In this document: piece after piece, positions 36,214 through 48,546 of the stretch
How positions within the stretch are numbered: position 1 is the first letter of the stretch
How the letters are laid out: each line of letters starts with the position of its first letter
Assembly: GCF_003597395.2 (NCBI RefSeq)
Contig: NC_133772.1
Coordinates: 144,383,999-144,447,998 of the forward strand
Length of the DNA: 64,000 bases
Direction of reading: 5' to 3'
Source: Chelonoidis abingdonii
Taxonomy: Eukaryota; Chordata; Testudines; Testudinidae
Program-made: the position numbers and the translations under genes
The notes under the pieces: generated by a model
What the model saw: the letters and a program-made list of their open reading frames with translations, nothing else
The model's database searches: none
What the model was told of the DNA's origin: nothing

Positions 36214-36485
36214 AGCTGTGTAGTCACGGTGCCAGCACTGTAAAAAAACCCACCCCCATGACGGGAGTGTCTCCCAGTGCTAGTGCATGGTTTCCACTGC
36301 CACATTACAGTACTGCAACTTGCAGTGCTTGAGGGGGAGGGCGAGTTTCACACCCCCGAGTGAGAAAGTTGCAGCGCTGTAAAGTGGCAGTGTAGACAAG
36401 GTCAACATCTTGTTTCCTTGTTCTGCTGGGGAATTTCCCCTGCTCCAGCCTCCCTCCCTGCAGACAACTTGGGGGAAATCCACGA

Positions 36486-36646
36486 AAACAGCAAGGCGTC
36501 TGGTGGCACTTTAAAGTCTAACAGATTTATTTGGGCATAAGCTTTCATGGATAAAAAAAACAGTTCTTCAGATGCAAGCTGAAGCTTATACCAAAATAAA
36601 TCTGTTAGACTTTAAAGTGCCACCAGATGCCTTGCTGTTTTTTGGG
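36486..36646. mobile_element. Inverted pair of Penelope-like termini (palindrome)
   Basis: The left arm (about 36486-36546) and the right arm (about 36584-36646) are near-perfect reverse complements: 'acagcaaggcgtctggtgg' on one side and 'ccaccagatgccttgctgt' on the other. The left arm belongs to the minus strand, on which 'CTGAAGA' (36565-36571 in plus coordinates) and 'GAAA' (36543-36546) bracket a decayed stem II. Head-to-head inverted copies are typical of Penelope-like insertions. Confidence 0.65.
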
Positions 36647-36649
36647 GGG

Positions 36650-38410
36650 AAAACCAGTTTCCTTTAGTATGCTCATCTCTTTATCATAGTCAGTGATCTA
36701 CCAGGGCAGAGACATTCCCTGTTAACTACTCTTCGTGTTGTCCCAGAGCTGCTTATTGTCCCAGCAGGCAGCGTGCAGCGTGACGTGGTTCCTGTCAGCC
36801 AATGGCTGATCACACTGAGCATTAGTTCTACTTACAGTTCATGAAATCAGTTGGCATTCAGAAGTTGTGCACAGACAGACCCCCCCCGCCCGCAATGGCC
36901 TATATTGTCCTGGTTGCATTCCAGTGTGGGGCTGCATTACACCTTCTCATTCCCCCATCGTGCCAGCCATGTGTGGTTTCCTTCTTCACCTTTTTGGGCC
37001 TCAATTACTGTGCAGTGTGGCTCTTGGCTGAGAGTGCTGGCTACGGGTCAGTCCAGAGGTGGCTGCATTTCAGCAGTGGATCAAGTCATTAGTAAGTCTG
37101 TAAAGTACTTTGGCCATGCACTGAAAAAAGTGCTCCATACACGTAAGTCATAGAGTCAGCTTTGTTGCTGTGTTTTGGCCTCCGACCCCACTCCTGGACA
37201 TGGAGGAATTTGAAACTGACCCTAGCTGTCCAGTAGGCATAAAGTTGCCATATCTAGCTCCAACACAGTCCCTCCGCTCCACCCCAACCAGCACAGGGGG
37301 CATGTTGGGAGCAGGGAGCAGGAGTAGCCAGAGTGCACGGTGCTTTGCCTAAGCCCAGCTGGTGGATAGCCCCTTGGCAAATCACTGCTAGCTAATGCAA
37401 GTTAGAGCAGCCTCTGGGCTGCTTGGAACTGCACTGGGGCTTCAGCTGGGGAAGAGAATCAGGAAGCCATGTCCTGCCTCTCTCTATATTGCCCCAAAGA
37501 ATCTGGCAGATCATTTGTACAGCTGCCAAACATTTTGGCTTCTAAATGGGCCACAACCTCCCTTCCAATATCATACATCTTATAAGTCTCACCCCGCAAT
37601 TCAGTCATAACTCTGGTGCTTCAAACTCTTTCTCACATGAACAGCCCCACTGAAGCCATGGGATTACTCAAGTGAGTAATGGTCTGCAGGCTTTGCCTCC
37701 TAGCTCTGATTTATTTTATTCTTATTTACAGTGCCTAACCCAATGGGCTCCTAGATGTGACTGCACCCCAGTAATACATAATATTCTTAACACAATCTTT
37801 ATCACACTGAGCACGCTATACAGACAGCTATCGGTTTGTAAGCCAGGGTTGCATATGCTATAACTTTTTTTATTTCAGCCACATTTTCATACAACTCTCT
37901 AATTGTTGGCCTTCTGAAAACATGATTTCATTAATTTAATCTTGTACTGCGGAACATTGTACGAGATCTTAAAGAAACTCCATACTGTGCATTAATTTCT
38001 TTCTCCATAATTGTATTTATATTTCATCAAATAGACTTGAAGCACGTTATTATTCTAAAATGAGTGCTAATGGGTTTCAGCACTCTCATATAGCTAATCG
38101 TGCATTTATTTCACAGCTTTGATGGCTCACAAAGATTTCCATTTCTTCATTTACATGAAGCAATTGTGAAGGACAAATTAAATGCTTGCTTATTTCATCT
38201 ACATATTTTTTCCCCTGAAAATTCTGTACAAACATCCGCAGTTTGAGTACAACATATAATTCCTTTGAACGACGTGGGCCATGTTAAATTGGTTGAAATG
38301 ATAGTTCCATGAATGAAAAAATAGGAATTTGAATCTTTTTATTACAATATATTAAAAAGCAACTTCTTCATGGCAAAACAATGAGACAATTTTTCTTTGC
38401 ATTATATCAA
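36650..38410. other. No gene recognised; candidate conserved noncoding block
   Basis: 37860-38340 is AT-rich, single-copy-looking and full of ATTA/TAAT sites, resembling vertebrate conserved noncoding DNA; unproven. Frames at 36841-37153 have no domain. Confidence 0.4.
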
Positions 38411-38414
38411 TCTC

Positions 38415-38840
38415 AAGATAAGAACGGCCGTACTGGGTCAGACCAAAGGTCCATCTAGCCCAGTATCCTGTCTTCAGCCAGTGACTAATGCCAGATACTT
38501 CAGAGGGAATGAACAGAACAGGTAACCATCAAGTGATCCATCCCCTGTTGCCCATTCCCAGCTTCTGGCAAACAGAGGCTAGGGACACCATCCCTGTCCA
38601 TCCTGGCTAATAGCCACTGATGGACCTATCCTCCACGAATTTATCTAGTTCTTTTTTGAACCCTGTTATAGTCTTGGCCTTCACAACATCTTTTGGCAAA
38701 GAGTTCCACAGACTGACTGTGAAAATACTTCATTTTATTTGTTTTAAACCTGCTGCCTATTAATTTCATTTGGTGACCCCTAGTTCTTGTGTTATGAGAA
38801 GAGAAAGATATATGTTGCATTGATATTAATCGCAAAGGTC
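38415..38840 (-). mobile_element. CR1 3' fragment with the ORF2 C-terminus
   Basis: Begins 'gataagaacggccgtactgg', the reverse of a CR1 3' end, followed by the 3' UTR. The minus strand from 38835 downward then reads 'NTRTRGHQMKLIGSRFKTNK', the end of the CR1 reverse transcriptase. It is 5'-truncated. The same subfamily appears at 33681-33931 and, in plus orientation, at 62745-62882. Confidence 0.88.
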
Positions 38841-40284
38841 TAAAGAGTTAAATGCGTTTATAACCTTTCACTTTTTGGATTTAAACAATCAGAGATAGGC
38901 TCGGGGTTATTTTCAAGGCCTCTGTTTGATTTACTCGGTTACATGGCAAACACAAATGCATTCATTCAAATTAAAAGTTTTTATTGTTTAAACACGAAAT
39001 TAAAAATGGCATGTATATTGAAACTGAGGTTGAGTGATTATGCGTAACAGACATTCAAGAGTTTGATTTTTCTCCTTTCAGAGGCAAAATATCAGTCTCT
39101 CATTTTCAGAATAACTTTTCTTTGCAAAGGAGAAGGTTAATTTTATTCTCAGTCCAGCTGTGTGAAGGGCATTTACTTTCCCTGTTCTATAACAACAGGC
39201 AAACGTGAAGGAGAGACAGGCTAGAGAAGATGGGTGCAACGTAGCTTTTGTTGATGTCCTGAATGGATGCTTCGTCTGGCAAGTCAACCACAACGCCTGC
39301 TGTTTGGACCCTGGTTTACAGTCTGGTCCGGGAGGTCTCTGGTTGTATCTTTTCTTTTTAGACAAGGCAGGGTTGGATGGATACAGCATAGCTGACCTCA
39401 GGATTTGATGAAAAGGTGAGAGAAAGAAAGAGAGAAGATGGGGTAAAGGGATGGTGGAAAAAACTACAAAAAGAGAAGAGAAGACAATACAGAATCTTTC
39501 ATGCCTCTTCAGTACTGACAATTAGCGTAAGGACTACCCAGGTGTGCAGAGTCCAGGATGGCTGATATTCCCACAGTGCCCCCCAGAGGCCATGCCAAGG
39601 CTCAGCAAGGGAGCACTATGGAGAGTAGGTGCCACAGGATGTGCCACCCAAGAGACCCAGAGTGATAGTACCCTGTGGCCTTCTGATTGGCCGAGCACAC
39701 AGTTTAACAGGGGTTGCCCTAGAAAGTTGTCTGGGCAACTACACAGACTTTAGCCTGCTACAGCCCCAGACTCTGCTCGATCTCCAGTCTCTGACTCCAG
39801 CCTGACGCTGGAACAGATTCCTGTCTCTTGATTCTAGCCTGGTATTGACTCTGATTTCTGGTCTTTGACGTCGGCCTAACTCTGACCCTGACTCTTGCTT
39901 GCAAAACCTGGGTTCTGCCATTTCTCAAGTGACTACTGTCCCCTGGTGGGCAGACCTCAGTCTGGCATGACTGCTAGGCCAGACTGCCTATGTCCGGTCC
40001 ATTACAATTAAATATCTCCACTGCTGGACTGACTACTGGCTGTCAGGATAGTGTGATGACTTTCAGCACTCGCAGGTGAAAACAAAGTTCTCTGAACAAG
40101 AGCAAGACCAACTGGCCTTCGTCTCAGGAAGAAACTTATGGAGTTGCTGTGCTGGCAGATTGGCGGATCAACTGAGATGCAAGGTGGGATGAGAGATGAG
40201 GGACCGCTGAAGTGAACTGAACTTACTTAACTTTTCTTTAAAGTCTCTTTATAAGAAACTCCAAAAGGGGGGAAAGTGGTTGGC
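38841..40284. other. No gene recognised; possible LTR-like block
   Basis: 39740-39920 has repeated 'tctgactc'/'ctggtctttgac'-type text and 39680-39700 a 'ctgattggcc' CCAAT-like site, as in some turtle LTRs, but the ends are not seen. The 147-residue minus frame at 39078-39521 has no recognised domain. Confidence 0.35.
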
Positions 40285-40452
40285 ATAGTTCATTCCCCTC
40301 ATTATTTTATCCACCATTTTATCCACCAGTTAGGCCTAACACACATCACACCAATTTTGGTCTATTAACTTCTGCTTCCACATCTTTTCTTTTTACCAAC
40401 CATAATTTAAATAGTCCTTGGATTATCTCAATGTGTCCTTCTTCGTTTAGAC

Positions 40453-41283
40453 CAGTGGCTCTCAAACTTTTCTTTTCCACGGACCACTTGAGAATTGCTG
40501 AGAGTCTCGGCAGTCCTCTTAATGATCTTTCCAAATGTTCTTTGTACCATTAGCTAACTAGTGTAAAGCGCTTCAGATAAAATTGCTATATAAAAAAAAA
40601 ACCTTGATAATAATTAACTTTTTTTGTTCTACAGATAAAAGCACATGACTCATATTTTCATATCAGTAGTTTTACCATTCAAATGCAATGGATGTGCCCT
40701 CTCTCCCCTTCTGTGGCAGCCCCCGAGCTAGGGCGGGGATGGAGGGGGTCTTTCCCCCGCCACAGAAGCCACAGAGATGGTGCTGGAAATGAGGGCCGTC
40801 TCTCCCCAGCAGCCGCAGCCCTGGAGCTGGGGAAAGTCACCTCTTTCTCTGGCCACCGCAGCCCTGCATGTCCCATATTCCCCCCTACCCCCTTTTCTCA
40901 TCGCACTACCCCTTCCCACCTACCCGGTACTGCCCCCAAGGCCGCCGCCTAGGGTGACCAGATAGGAAGTGTGAAAAATCGGGATGGGGGTGGGGGTAAT
41001 AGGAACCTATATAAGAAAAAGCTCCAAATATCGGGACTGTCCCTATAAAATTGGGACATCTGGTCACCCTACCACTGCCTCACCTTACATGTGCATCTTC
41101 TCCAGGGTCCAGGCACCTAATTAGTGGAGCCACGCCTGTGTGGCTCCACTAATTGGGTGGATGGTCCTTCATTCTCTTTTGTGCAGCCACCCAGATGTGT
41201 ACCTTAGAGCGAACTATCCGCAGACCACCTGAATGGAGCTTGCGGACCACTGGTGGTCAACAGACCACAGTTGAGAACCTCTG
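40453..41283. mobile_element. Nonautonomous hAT element, perfect 8-bp TSD GTTTAGAC
   Basis: The 831-bp element begins CAGTGGCTCTCAAAC and ends GTTGAGAACCTCTG, a hAT-type TIR pair. GTTTAGAC is present at 40445-40452 and 41284-41291. The interior is GC-rich at 40690-40945 and carries the MITE at 40950-41071. There is no transposase frame. Confidence 0.9.
40950..41071. mobile_element. TIR MITE, copy 3, inside the hAT
   Basis: GGGTGACCAGA and TCTGGTCACCC ends with TA flanks, in the same orientation as copy 2 ('ggaacctatataagaaaaag'). It either inserted into this hAT or is part of its family consensus. Confidence 0.85.
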
Positions 41284-41425
41284 GTTTAGACTAATCCAGC
41301 TCTTCTGTCTCCCTTTTCAGTCTTTTTCCCATTAACTTTTACTCTTAGAAGTTAATGTACCATTGTATGAACTTCTATAATGTTTTATAGTTGCAGTCAC
41401 AATTCAGGTACATTTGTAGGCCCAA

Positions 41426-44400
41426 CTGTCACAACAGATCCCAACAGAGCTCTGTGCAAGCAAACCTTACAATCATGCTCTTGTTTGCTGGGTTTATTTT
41501 GGTGTTTGGCTTTCAAACCAATTCCCAAAGGTCTCATAAAGGAGATAGCAAGAAGGATGGTCGAAATTACAGATCTGGGGGCGAGTATAAAATGATGTCG
41601 TCCCATTGGAGCCGATGCATGGCTGACAATGAAGTCAATGGAGAGACCCCAGCTGGGAATACAGCCCCTATCTCTTCTGCTCACCAGCACATGATAGGGA
41701 TCCTTTTGATTGCTACCCCTTCACTGTAGGGTTTGTCTTACTTCTGTATGTATGCAGTACCCAGGCCAGTGGGGCCCAAATCCTAACTTGGATTGGCACT
41801 GCTAGAAAATATATATTAAAAACTTGCTGGTGTTAGGAAGTATGACCCCAGTTGGCTTAGGGAGCTATTCTCCTATCGTCAATCTCCATTCCTCCAGGTC
41901 TACCGGCACAGCAGAATCCAGTGGTACCATTCTGATGCATGTGAGTCAAACTGGGAATGCTCCTTATAAGCATGCCAATTAATGGTCAAATTCTGGTACC
42001 TGTTTCCCCATTTAAATCAATAGGAGAATGCACAACCAATGTGGTTCTTCATGAATGTTTCCATTCTCCATCCCATTGCTTTCCATTCTTCGCCTCTTCT
42101 TTCTCCTTCCTCCTTTGGCTCAGTGGCACTGGTATCCCTTGCTAACTTCTGGCCACCACTGAGCCTGAGGCTCCTTTCACACTTGTTTTGACACCAGTAT
42201 GACTGTTGACCCTGATCAGAAGCTGCATGGGATATGGCATGCACTTTCCATGGCAAATTATGAATTGAACAAAAAAAATCCTGGTAGGCCATTGCCAAAC
42301 TGGGGAAACCATTAGAGGGGGAAGATACGGCTATTGAGAAAAGGAGATGTTTGGAAGCGGTGGAGTCAGCCAGCAGATCTGGGGATGGGAGTCAGCCACC
42401 TGCGGAAATAGTGTAAAGGGGTAGCCATCATAGTGTGAGTGTGACATGACTAGATGTGGAGAGTGTGGGAGACTCCTTTGTTTGTCTGTTCTAGCCCCTT
42501 GTGGTGCCCTGGGTTATCTCCTCTCCTGCACTGGAGATGAAGAGCTGCTGTGACTCCAGCACTAGGAGAGTTAGCAGAGCCAGTCCATGGGCTGAGTTTG
42601 AGGGGATGTACCTTGACACACCTGCAGATGGAGTGAGGCTCTGATCCACAGGAAAGGCCGCTAACCCTGAGACGAAGCTCCGGGGTGTCTGTTCTTTCCT
42701 CCCTCAGGCAGGAAAGAAGCTGTTTGGTACCAGACACAACAGCAGGAGGGGAGCTGCCTCTGTATCCTCTTCCAGTAATTAATCGACATGGTTGTCTTCT
42801 TTCAGAGATCCTGCCTGTGTCATCTGTTCCGGTGACTCGCTTGCGCTAACCCATCAATAGGTGGAGTATGGGGCTGTGTAACAGTAAATCCTTACTGCTG
42901 CCCCCATGGTGGGAAAGGAACGGAGAATATAGACACACCCCACCCCCCAGTACTTCTCAACTCCCACCCTTGAGCATCAGACCCATTCTCCACCCCACTC
43001 CCTGAAACAGATCAGCCCACTGCATGGCCAGCTTTGGTATCTTTCCAGGACTCTCCCAAGCAATTTGTAACCCGGCAGGATCCCAAATAAGGCCTACCCA
43101 AGCGTTGTTTAGTTTGACCATTGAAATGGCCCAGCCTTTAGCATGGCTGACTGGTAAGATATCAGATTTCTACATGGCTTGAACTGTCCCATTTCTAGCA
43201 CCTTATTTCCGTGCACATGAAATATTTCAGAATTAGTGACTTTTTTTTTTCCCTTAAGGACGAGTGGTGAGAATTAATCCACAACAACCCTGATAAAGGG
43301 CGAAGAAGTTAATTGAAAAACATACTGAAAACAGGGTGCTCGCTTCCTCTGAGTCTGGAATGGAAACACCAATACTGACAAATTCAAAAGTTGCTGCGGA
43401 GTTCAAACAAACTGGGCATATAAGCATGGCGATGGTGCAGAGAATCTCTGGGAAGGAGCCTGAGACACATGCTATGATGACTCAAATGTGATAGGAAGCT
43501 GACTGGAGCCTATGTCCTACCCAGGCCTTTTCAGCTAAGAGAACCCTTGAAACTTTTGGGCCTAGATTCTCCCAAGCTGGAGTAGCTTGCCGTGGAAGGA
43601 TGATCTCGGTGGAGGGGCAGAGAGCAGCTCCCACACAGCCTTCCTTTCTATGGCTGGTAAGGATTATGGCCAGGGCGCCTTTCGCAGCAATGTGAACCTG
43701 GGCTGCTGTAACAGACGCTTGGACGGACCCATTGCACAGCTAGCCCAGGAGCAGGTTAGGGTAAAGGTGGCTGTATGTCCCCTTTCTCTTCAGCCTGGAG
43801 CTGTGTGCTCCTTCGCCACACCAAGCCTCAGCACCTTTATCTAAATCAAGAATATTTCTGGATGACAAAGATAACGGGGGGTGAGGGGATTTAAGCAGGC
43901 TGCCAAACATGCCTTAAAAACACTGGCTGAGATATGTCTAGGTGTGCAAAAATCCAGGTTAGCACATGAAAATTTGTGTTTGTGTGCACTAGTTTGGATG
44001 TGGCATGTAAGAAGCGTTTGGTTTTTGTTTTTTTTTACGAGCACAGACAGATTCTCCCACAGATGTACTAGGCATCTTTGTAGATACCTGCTGAGAGTTT
44101 AGTTCCAAGTACAGAAAAATGTAGTGATTTATTTCATCACGAGGAAGGAAAATGAGACAGTGTAATACAATGGGTCCAGTTCTGTGCCCTTGTGCAAGCC
44201 TGAGAAAATCACCTTGGCTTTGTAGGTGCAAATGTTAACATTGGCATTTGCAGATGTGTTTGTGTTTGAACTTTAAAGTGGGTGCACACGTGCTCACACC
44301 TGCGTTCTGCAGAGATAAGTATGTACTACACACCCACAACTGCCTGGGGGGAGTTCTAACTGAAAATATATGCATCCTTTGGAGTATATAAAAAGAAATA

Positions 44401-46325
44401 CTAAAAGGAATGCAATATGAAGACCACTGTCTTAACACAAAGCATATTCCCTAGTTTATTCCAAGCTCTCATGCATGTGGAAGTACTGTGCAGACTGTTA
44501 ATGGCAGCATAAGAAGTCCTGTATCAAAATAACAAGGCTCCTACTTTTGGTATTGTAAGGGGAGCAGACCAGATTTCCCACCAAGTTCAGGGCAGTATCA
44601 TAATAGTTCTCCCTTTCTTGTTCTAAATTGGCTACAAGTCACTCCTTTAACTATCCATATGAAGCATGGTCGTAGCAGGTGGTAGGGCTGCGACATCCTG
44701 GGAGATAAAAGTAATAAGCTGTTCTCTGCACAACCTCTCATTACAGAAGCCAACATCTGAGCTGGATACTTTGTAACTCTGCCCAATTAATTTTGTGCTC
44801 AGTGGCTTTTTCTGAATGCAGCTTCGAAGATCTCCTAAGAAATTCATTCACTTTACAATATGTTTGGACTTCCTCCATCCAACATATCACATTTCCATAG
44901 TGCTAAAAATAAAAGAAACACACAACCCACCCACACGTGGCCAGCTTTTCTGTAAATGTGCATGGAGAGCCAGGCTCCACTAGCAATCTGCAATGTGCGA
45001 TACGGAATGTTTCACATGATTAATACATAATCTGAAATGTTTCACGTTCTCAAAGGGGTTCACAGCAGGTAATAAATTATGTCACGAGTGCTCAGTTGAC
45101 AGTTGGCACTATTGCACATTTCATCTGTGACTATGAAATGCCAGTTTTTAGCTGTAACGGGAATGTAACATTTTGACATTGCCTTGCCCACTGAGTTCTC
45201 TCCAGTTTCCTTTTTGTGCCTTATGCCTGTAAGCTACAAAACAAATAACAGTGGAGCCTGTACTTACAGCATATGTATTTCAGTGTCTGGGAGAACCTTT
45301 ATCACCTTGGAACGTTCTGTCGTGTTAGCTGCTGTAATGTGTGATTATAGGCTAATTCTGTTTTCCTGCGGTAAATGCCATGTACCTTACAAGTAGTCAG
45401 CGCTTCCCATTTCCTTGTGTCTCGCCATCATTAGCCATCTCGTCAGTTCAGCCTAGCGAGACAAGGGTATATAACTCTCACCACTTCCAGCTGGGATTTG
45501 CAAAGGAGCACTAGAGTTGGGCTCTCACCCCCCATTCAGAGCCAAGGGGTTATGGGCACCTGTCTCCCTTATGCTCTTTTGAAAATCTCAGCCTGTGTCT
45601 GTGTGTATGCATGTGTGTGTATTACACAGAGCATCCTCGAGATGCAGTGTTGCTTGGACAAATAATTGATTCTGGGCCAAATTTCCCTGAACCTTACACC
45701 CCGTTTGTATGGGACACAGCATGGAGAGAGCGTCTTCCCTTGGGCTGCTGTTCTCTCTTTCAGGTGGAGGTGAGGGGAGGCAGGGAATGGATGGAGTCTT
45801 GACTTTGACTTCCACCAATCAATGCATGAAGGGAGACACAATCTGCACCAAGTACAGAGCTAGCACGGAATCCTTCCTCACCCCAAGAGGAACCATGAAC
45901 CAGGCTGACACTCCGGAGCCCAAGCTGATCCTGGGTTTGCTCCTGGAGTAGCACAGCTGTGCATTACCTCTTACTAAGGGCTTGGAGCAAAGCCACCCCC
46001 TAGCTCTGGGAGAATTTATAAATCAAGTTTGCAATAAATATCTTTCTCTAGGGGCGACAAAAACTAATGGTCCTGTCTTTTATTTGTTCCCATGACATTA
46101 TAATTAGACGCACATCATGTAATAACAGCCTGTAAAATATTGACTCCTGCTTAACCTTTGCTTATTGTGCCAGGCTGTCTACACCCTGCACTACAACTGA
46201 AGGGGTTATGGAGTGACTCTGGATCCAGGCAACCCCTCCAGCATGCTCCAACTGGAGGTGGAGTTTAAAAGGGAGCCAGACAGCCCAGAAGGGGCCTGAC
46301 AAGGCGGGGAGAAGGAATTGCCCTA
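41426..46325. other. No gene recognised
   Basis: The longest gene-free and repeat-poor stretch. Frames of 60-112 aa overlap on both strands without domains. 43890-44440 and 44880-45400 look single-copy. I see no splice-bounded exon that I could support. Confidence 0.45.
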
Positions 46326-46329
46326 AGAA

Positions 46330-46811
46330 CTCCTCAGGAAGGAGGCTGCAGAAACCTTCTCCACCCCTCCCCCCCCACGGCAGCTCCCCCTGGCCCGGGG
46401 AGCCATGGCGTCAGCTCCCCACTCCAGCTCACCTCTGCTCCGCCTCCTGCCCGAGCATGCCATCGCCGCTCCGCTTCTCCCACCTCCCAGGCTTGTGGCA
46501 CCAATCAGCTGTTTGGCGCCGCAAGCCTGGGAGGGAGAGAAGCAGAGTGGGGCAGCGTGCTCAGGGGAGGAGGTGGAGCAGAGGTGAGCTGGGGCAGGGA
46601 GTTCCTCTGTGTGCCGCCCCCCCCGCTTACTTACTGCAGGAGGCCCTCCCCACGCCCCCCTGCCCCAGCTCCCTCCGCCTAAATTCTGATGATGATCGGG
46701 GCAGACAGAGATCCAGCTGCCGCAGTCGCTGCCAAAGGACCCGAAATGCTGCCCTTTAAATGCTAGTGCCCTAGGTGACCTCCTAGGTCGCCTAATGGGT
46801 TGCACCGGCCC
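46330..46811. mobile_element. GC-rich nonautonomous DNA element (hAT-like)
   Basis: The right end 'gcctaatgggttgcaccgg' plus 'ccctg' matches a turtle element whose end reads CAGGGCCGGTGCAACC in reverse. The left end is not clear. The 183-residue minus frame and 100-residue plus frame come from GC-rich sequence and are not genes. The palindrome-like 'aggcttgtggcacc'/'ggcgccgcaagcct' lies at 46490-46530. Confidence 0.5.
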
Positions 46812-47454
46812 TGTTTCTCTTACTTCTAGAAGTGGGGAAAGGAGCTGTGTACTAATGGGAGAACCACTGATCACACACTCTGGATGACGTGGGTATCATT
46901 GGCTTTGTTTTCATTCACACTAAGTACTGACCTGACCATAGTTGACTCTGTCTGGGAAATCCCTTCTCTGGAGGCAATCAGCTGCTTTGCAATTTTTTGC
47001 TTTAATTCCTGAGCAGGAGTGAAACTTTAGTGAGAGGTAACTGATGTTTGGGACAGCTTGTTAAGATGGCACAACCCCCAGTGCAGGACAATTGCCCGGC
47101 AGGACACTGAGTATAAACCATCCACATGCAGCATGAGGGGAATAGTGTGACAGAACCAGCTGCCTCTAAAAACCACACGTGCCTCTGTGTCAGCAGTGAA
47201 AGAGTCAAGGAATCTCATTGACACTGGCCAGGGAAAGAGGATCTCATAATTCAGGGCCACTGCACCCATATTTCCTCTCAGCTGGTCCAGAAGGACATCC
47301 AATCTCAGACTTCCAGCTCTGCAGTTGTTGCATCTCATGGGTGCCTTCAGCCTGTATTTCTCAGCACAGCCAGGCTGCCCAGGCACTACTGGTTGCTTTC
47401 TCTTCAGAGACTGGTAACAGAGTGATTGTCAACAGCTGTAGGTACCACACAGCT
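46812..47454. other. No gene recognised
   Basis: A 119-residue minus frame has no known domain. Confidence 0.4.
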
Positions 47455-48546
47455 TGATATATTTGATATATATATATATATAGATATAGATATAAAATGG
47501 GACCATATAGAATATAGTTTGCAACCAAGGTCCTGTAGTGGCACCAAATCCTATGTAAAAGGGGTCATGTAGGGTGTCTAAGACCAGGTTACGGGTTACT
47601 GGTTATGATTATGCTGTCTGTATGTCTGTATCATTTTGTAGTTGAAGTTATGAATATTGGCTGTATACTGTCTATATTTCAAACTTGTGCTGTGTTACTG
47701 GGAAAGATCCCAGACAAGTGGGTGTTAGCTCTGCTTAGCCTGCTTGATGGCCCATTAAGGACCATCAGCTACACAATGACCCACTGAGAGGAGTCAAATA
47801 TGCCTTGTGACTCAGCAGGGTGTGCGAAACTGGCCCATGTGACTGCAGACTCCATTTTGCTGTAATTTCCACAGTAAGAAAAAGAGGTTCTTAACACCTG
47901 GAAAAGTCTATATAAGGCTGATGCCTCACCTCCATTTTGTCTTCAGTCCTGCTTCCTACCTGTGGAGGGACTTTGCTACAAACCGAAGCTCTACCACAAG
48001 GGACTGATGACCCATCCCAGTGGGGGATGTTCTCCAGAGACTTGATTTGAACCTGCAGTTTACTCCACACTGCTACAAGCCTGAACTAAGAACTTTGCCA
48101 TTACTGTATGGAATTGATTCCATTTAACCAATTCTAGCTCTCATCTCTACCTTTTCCCTTTATGAATAAACCTTTAGATTTTAGATTCTAAAGGATTGGC
48201 AACAGCGTGATTTGTGAGTAAATCTAATGCGTATTATTGACCTGGGTCTGGGCTTGGTCCTTTGGGATCGAGAGAACCTTTTTGTTTTACTGGGGTGTTG
48301 TTTTCATAACCATTATCCCCAGGAGAGTGGCACTGGTGGTGATACTGGGAGACTGGAGTGTCTAAGGAAATTGCTTATGTGACTTGCGGTTAGCCAGTGG
48401 GGTGAAACCGAAGTCATTTTTGTCTGGCTGGTTTAGTTTGCCTTAGAGGTGGAAAAACCCCAGCCTAGGGCTGTAACTGCCCTGTTTGAGCACTTGATCC
48501 TGAATTGGCACTCTCAGTTGGGTCACGCCAGAACCGCTTCGTCACA
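47455..48546 (+). mobile_element. Solo LTR-like element with TATA and poly(A) signals
   Basis: Begins TGATATATTTG with a (TA)n tract and ends near 'cgcttcgtcaca'. It has 'tatataagg' at 47909-47917 and 'aataaa' at 48165-48170, about 250 bp apart, the U3-R-U5 layout of a plus-strand LTR. The start and end are approximate and I could not read a clean TSD. Confidence 0.6.
47463..47495 (+). repeat. (TA)n-rich microsatellite
   Basis: 'tgatatatatatatatatag' followed by 'atatagatata' at the start of the LTR. Confidence 0.85.

Larger units (their letters stand above)
36083..36403. mobile_element. Harbinger-like nonautonomous element, split by a repeat
   Basis: The left end 'gggtatgtcttcacta' and the right end 'cagtgtagacaagg' are inverted and resemble the ends of 59101-60762. 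The repeat at 36107-36213 sits inside. I see no clear TSD. Confidence 0.5.
40285..41425 (+). repeat. Unclassified interspersed repeat, copy 2, split by a hAT
   Basis: 40285-40452 and 41284-41425 together match 11930-12205 in order ('ttaggcctaa', 'ccaattttggtct', 'acatttgtaggcccaact'). The hAT at 40453-41283 is absent from copy 1, which serves as the empty-site reference. Confidence 0.65.

Noticed and set aside
46323..46874. 183-aa minus-strand frame
   Set aside because: It lies in a GC-rich DNA element; low-complexity Ser/Gly/Arg composition and no domain.
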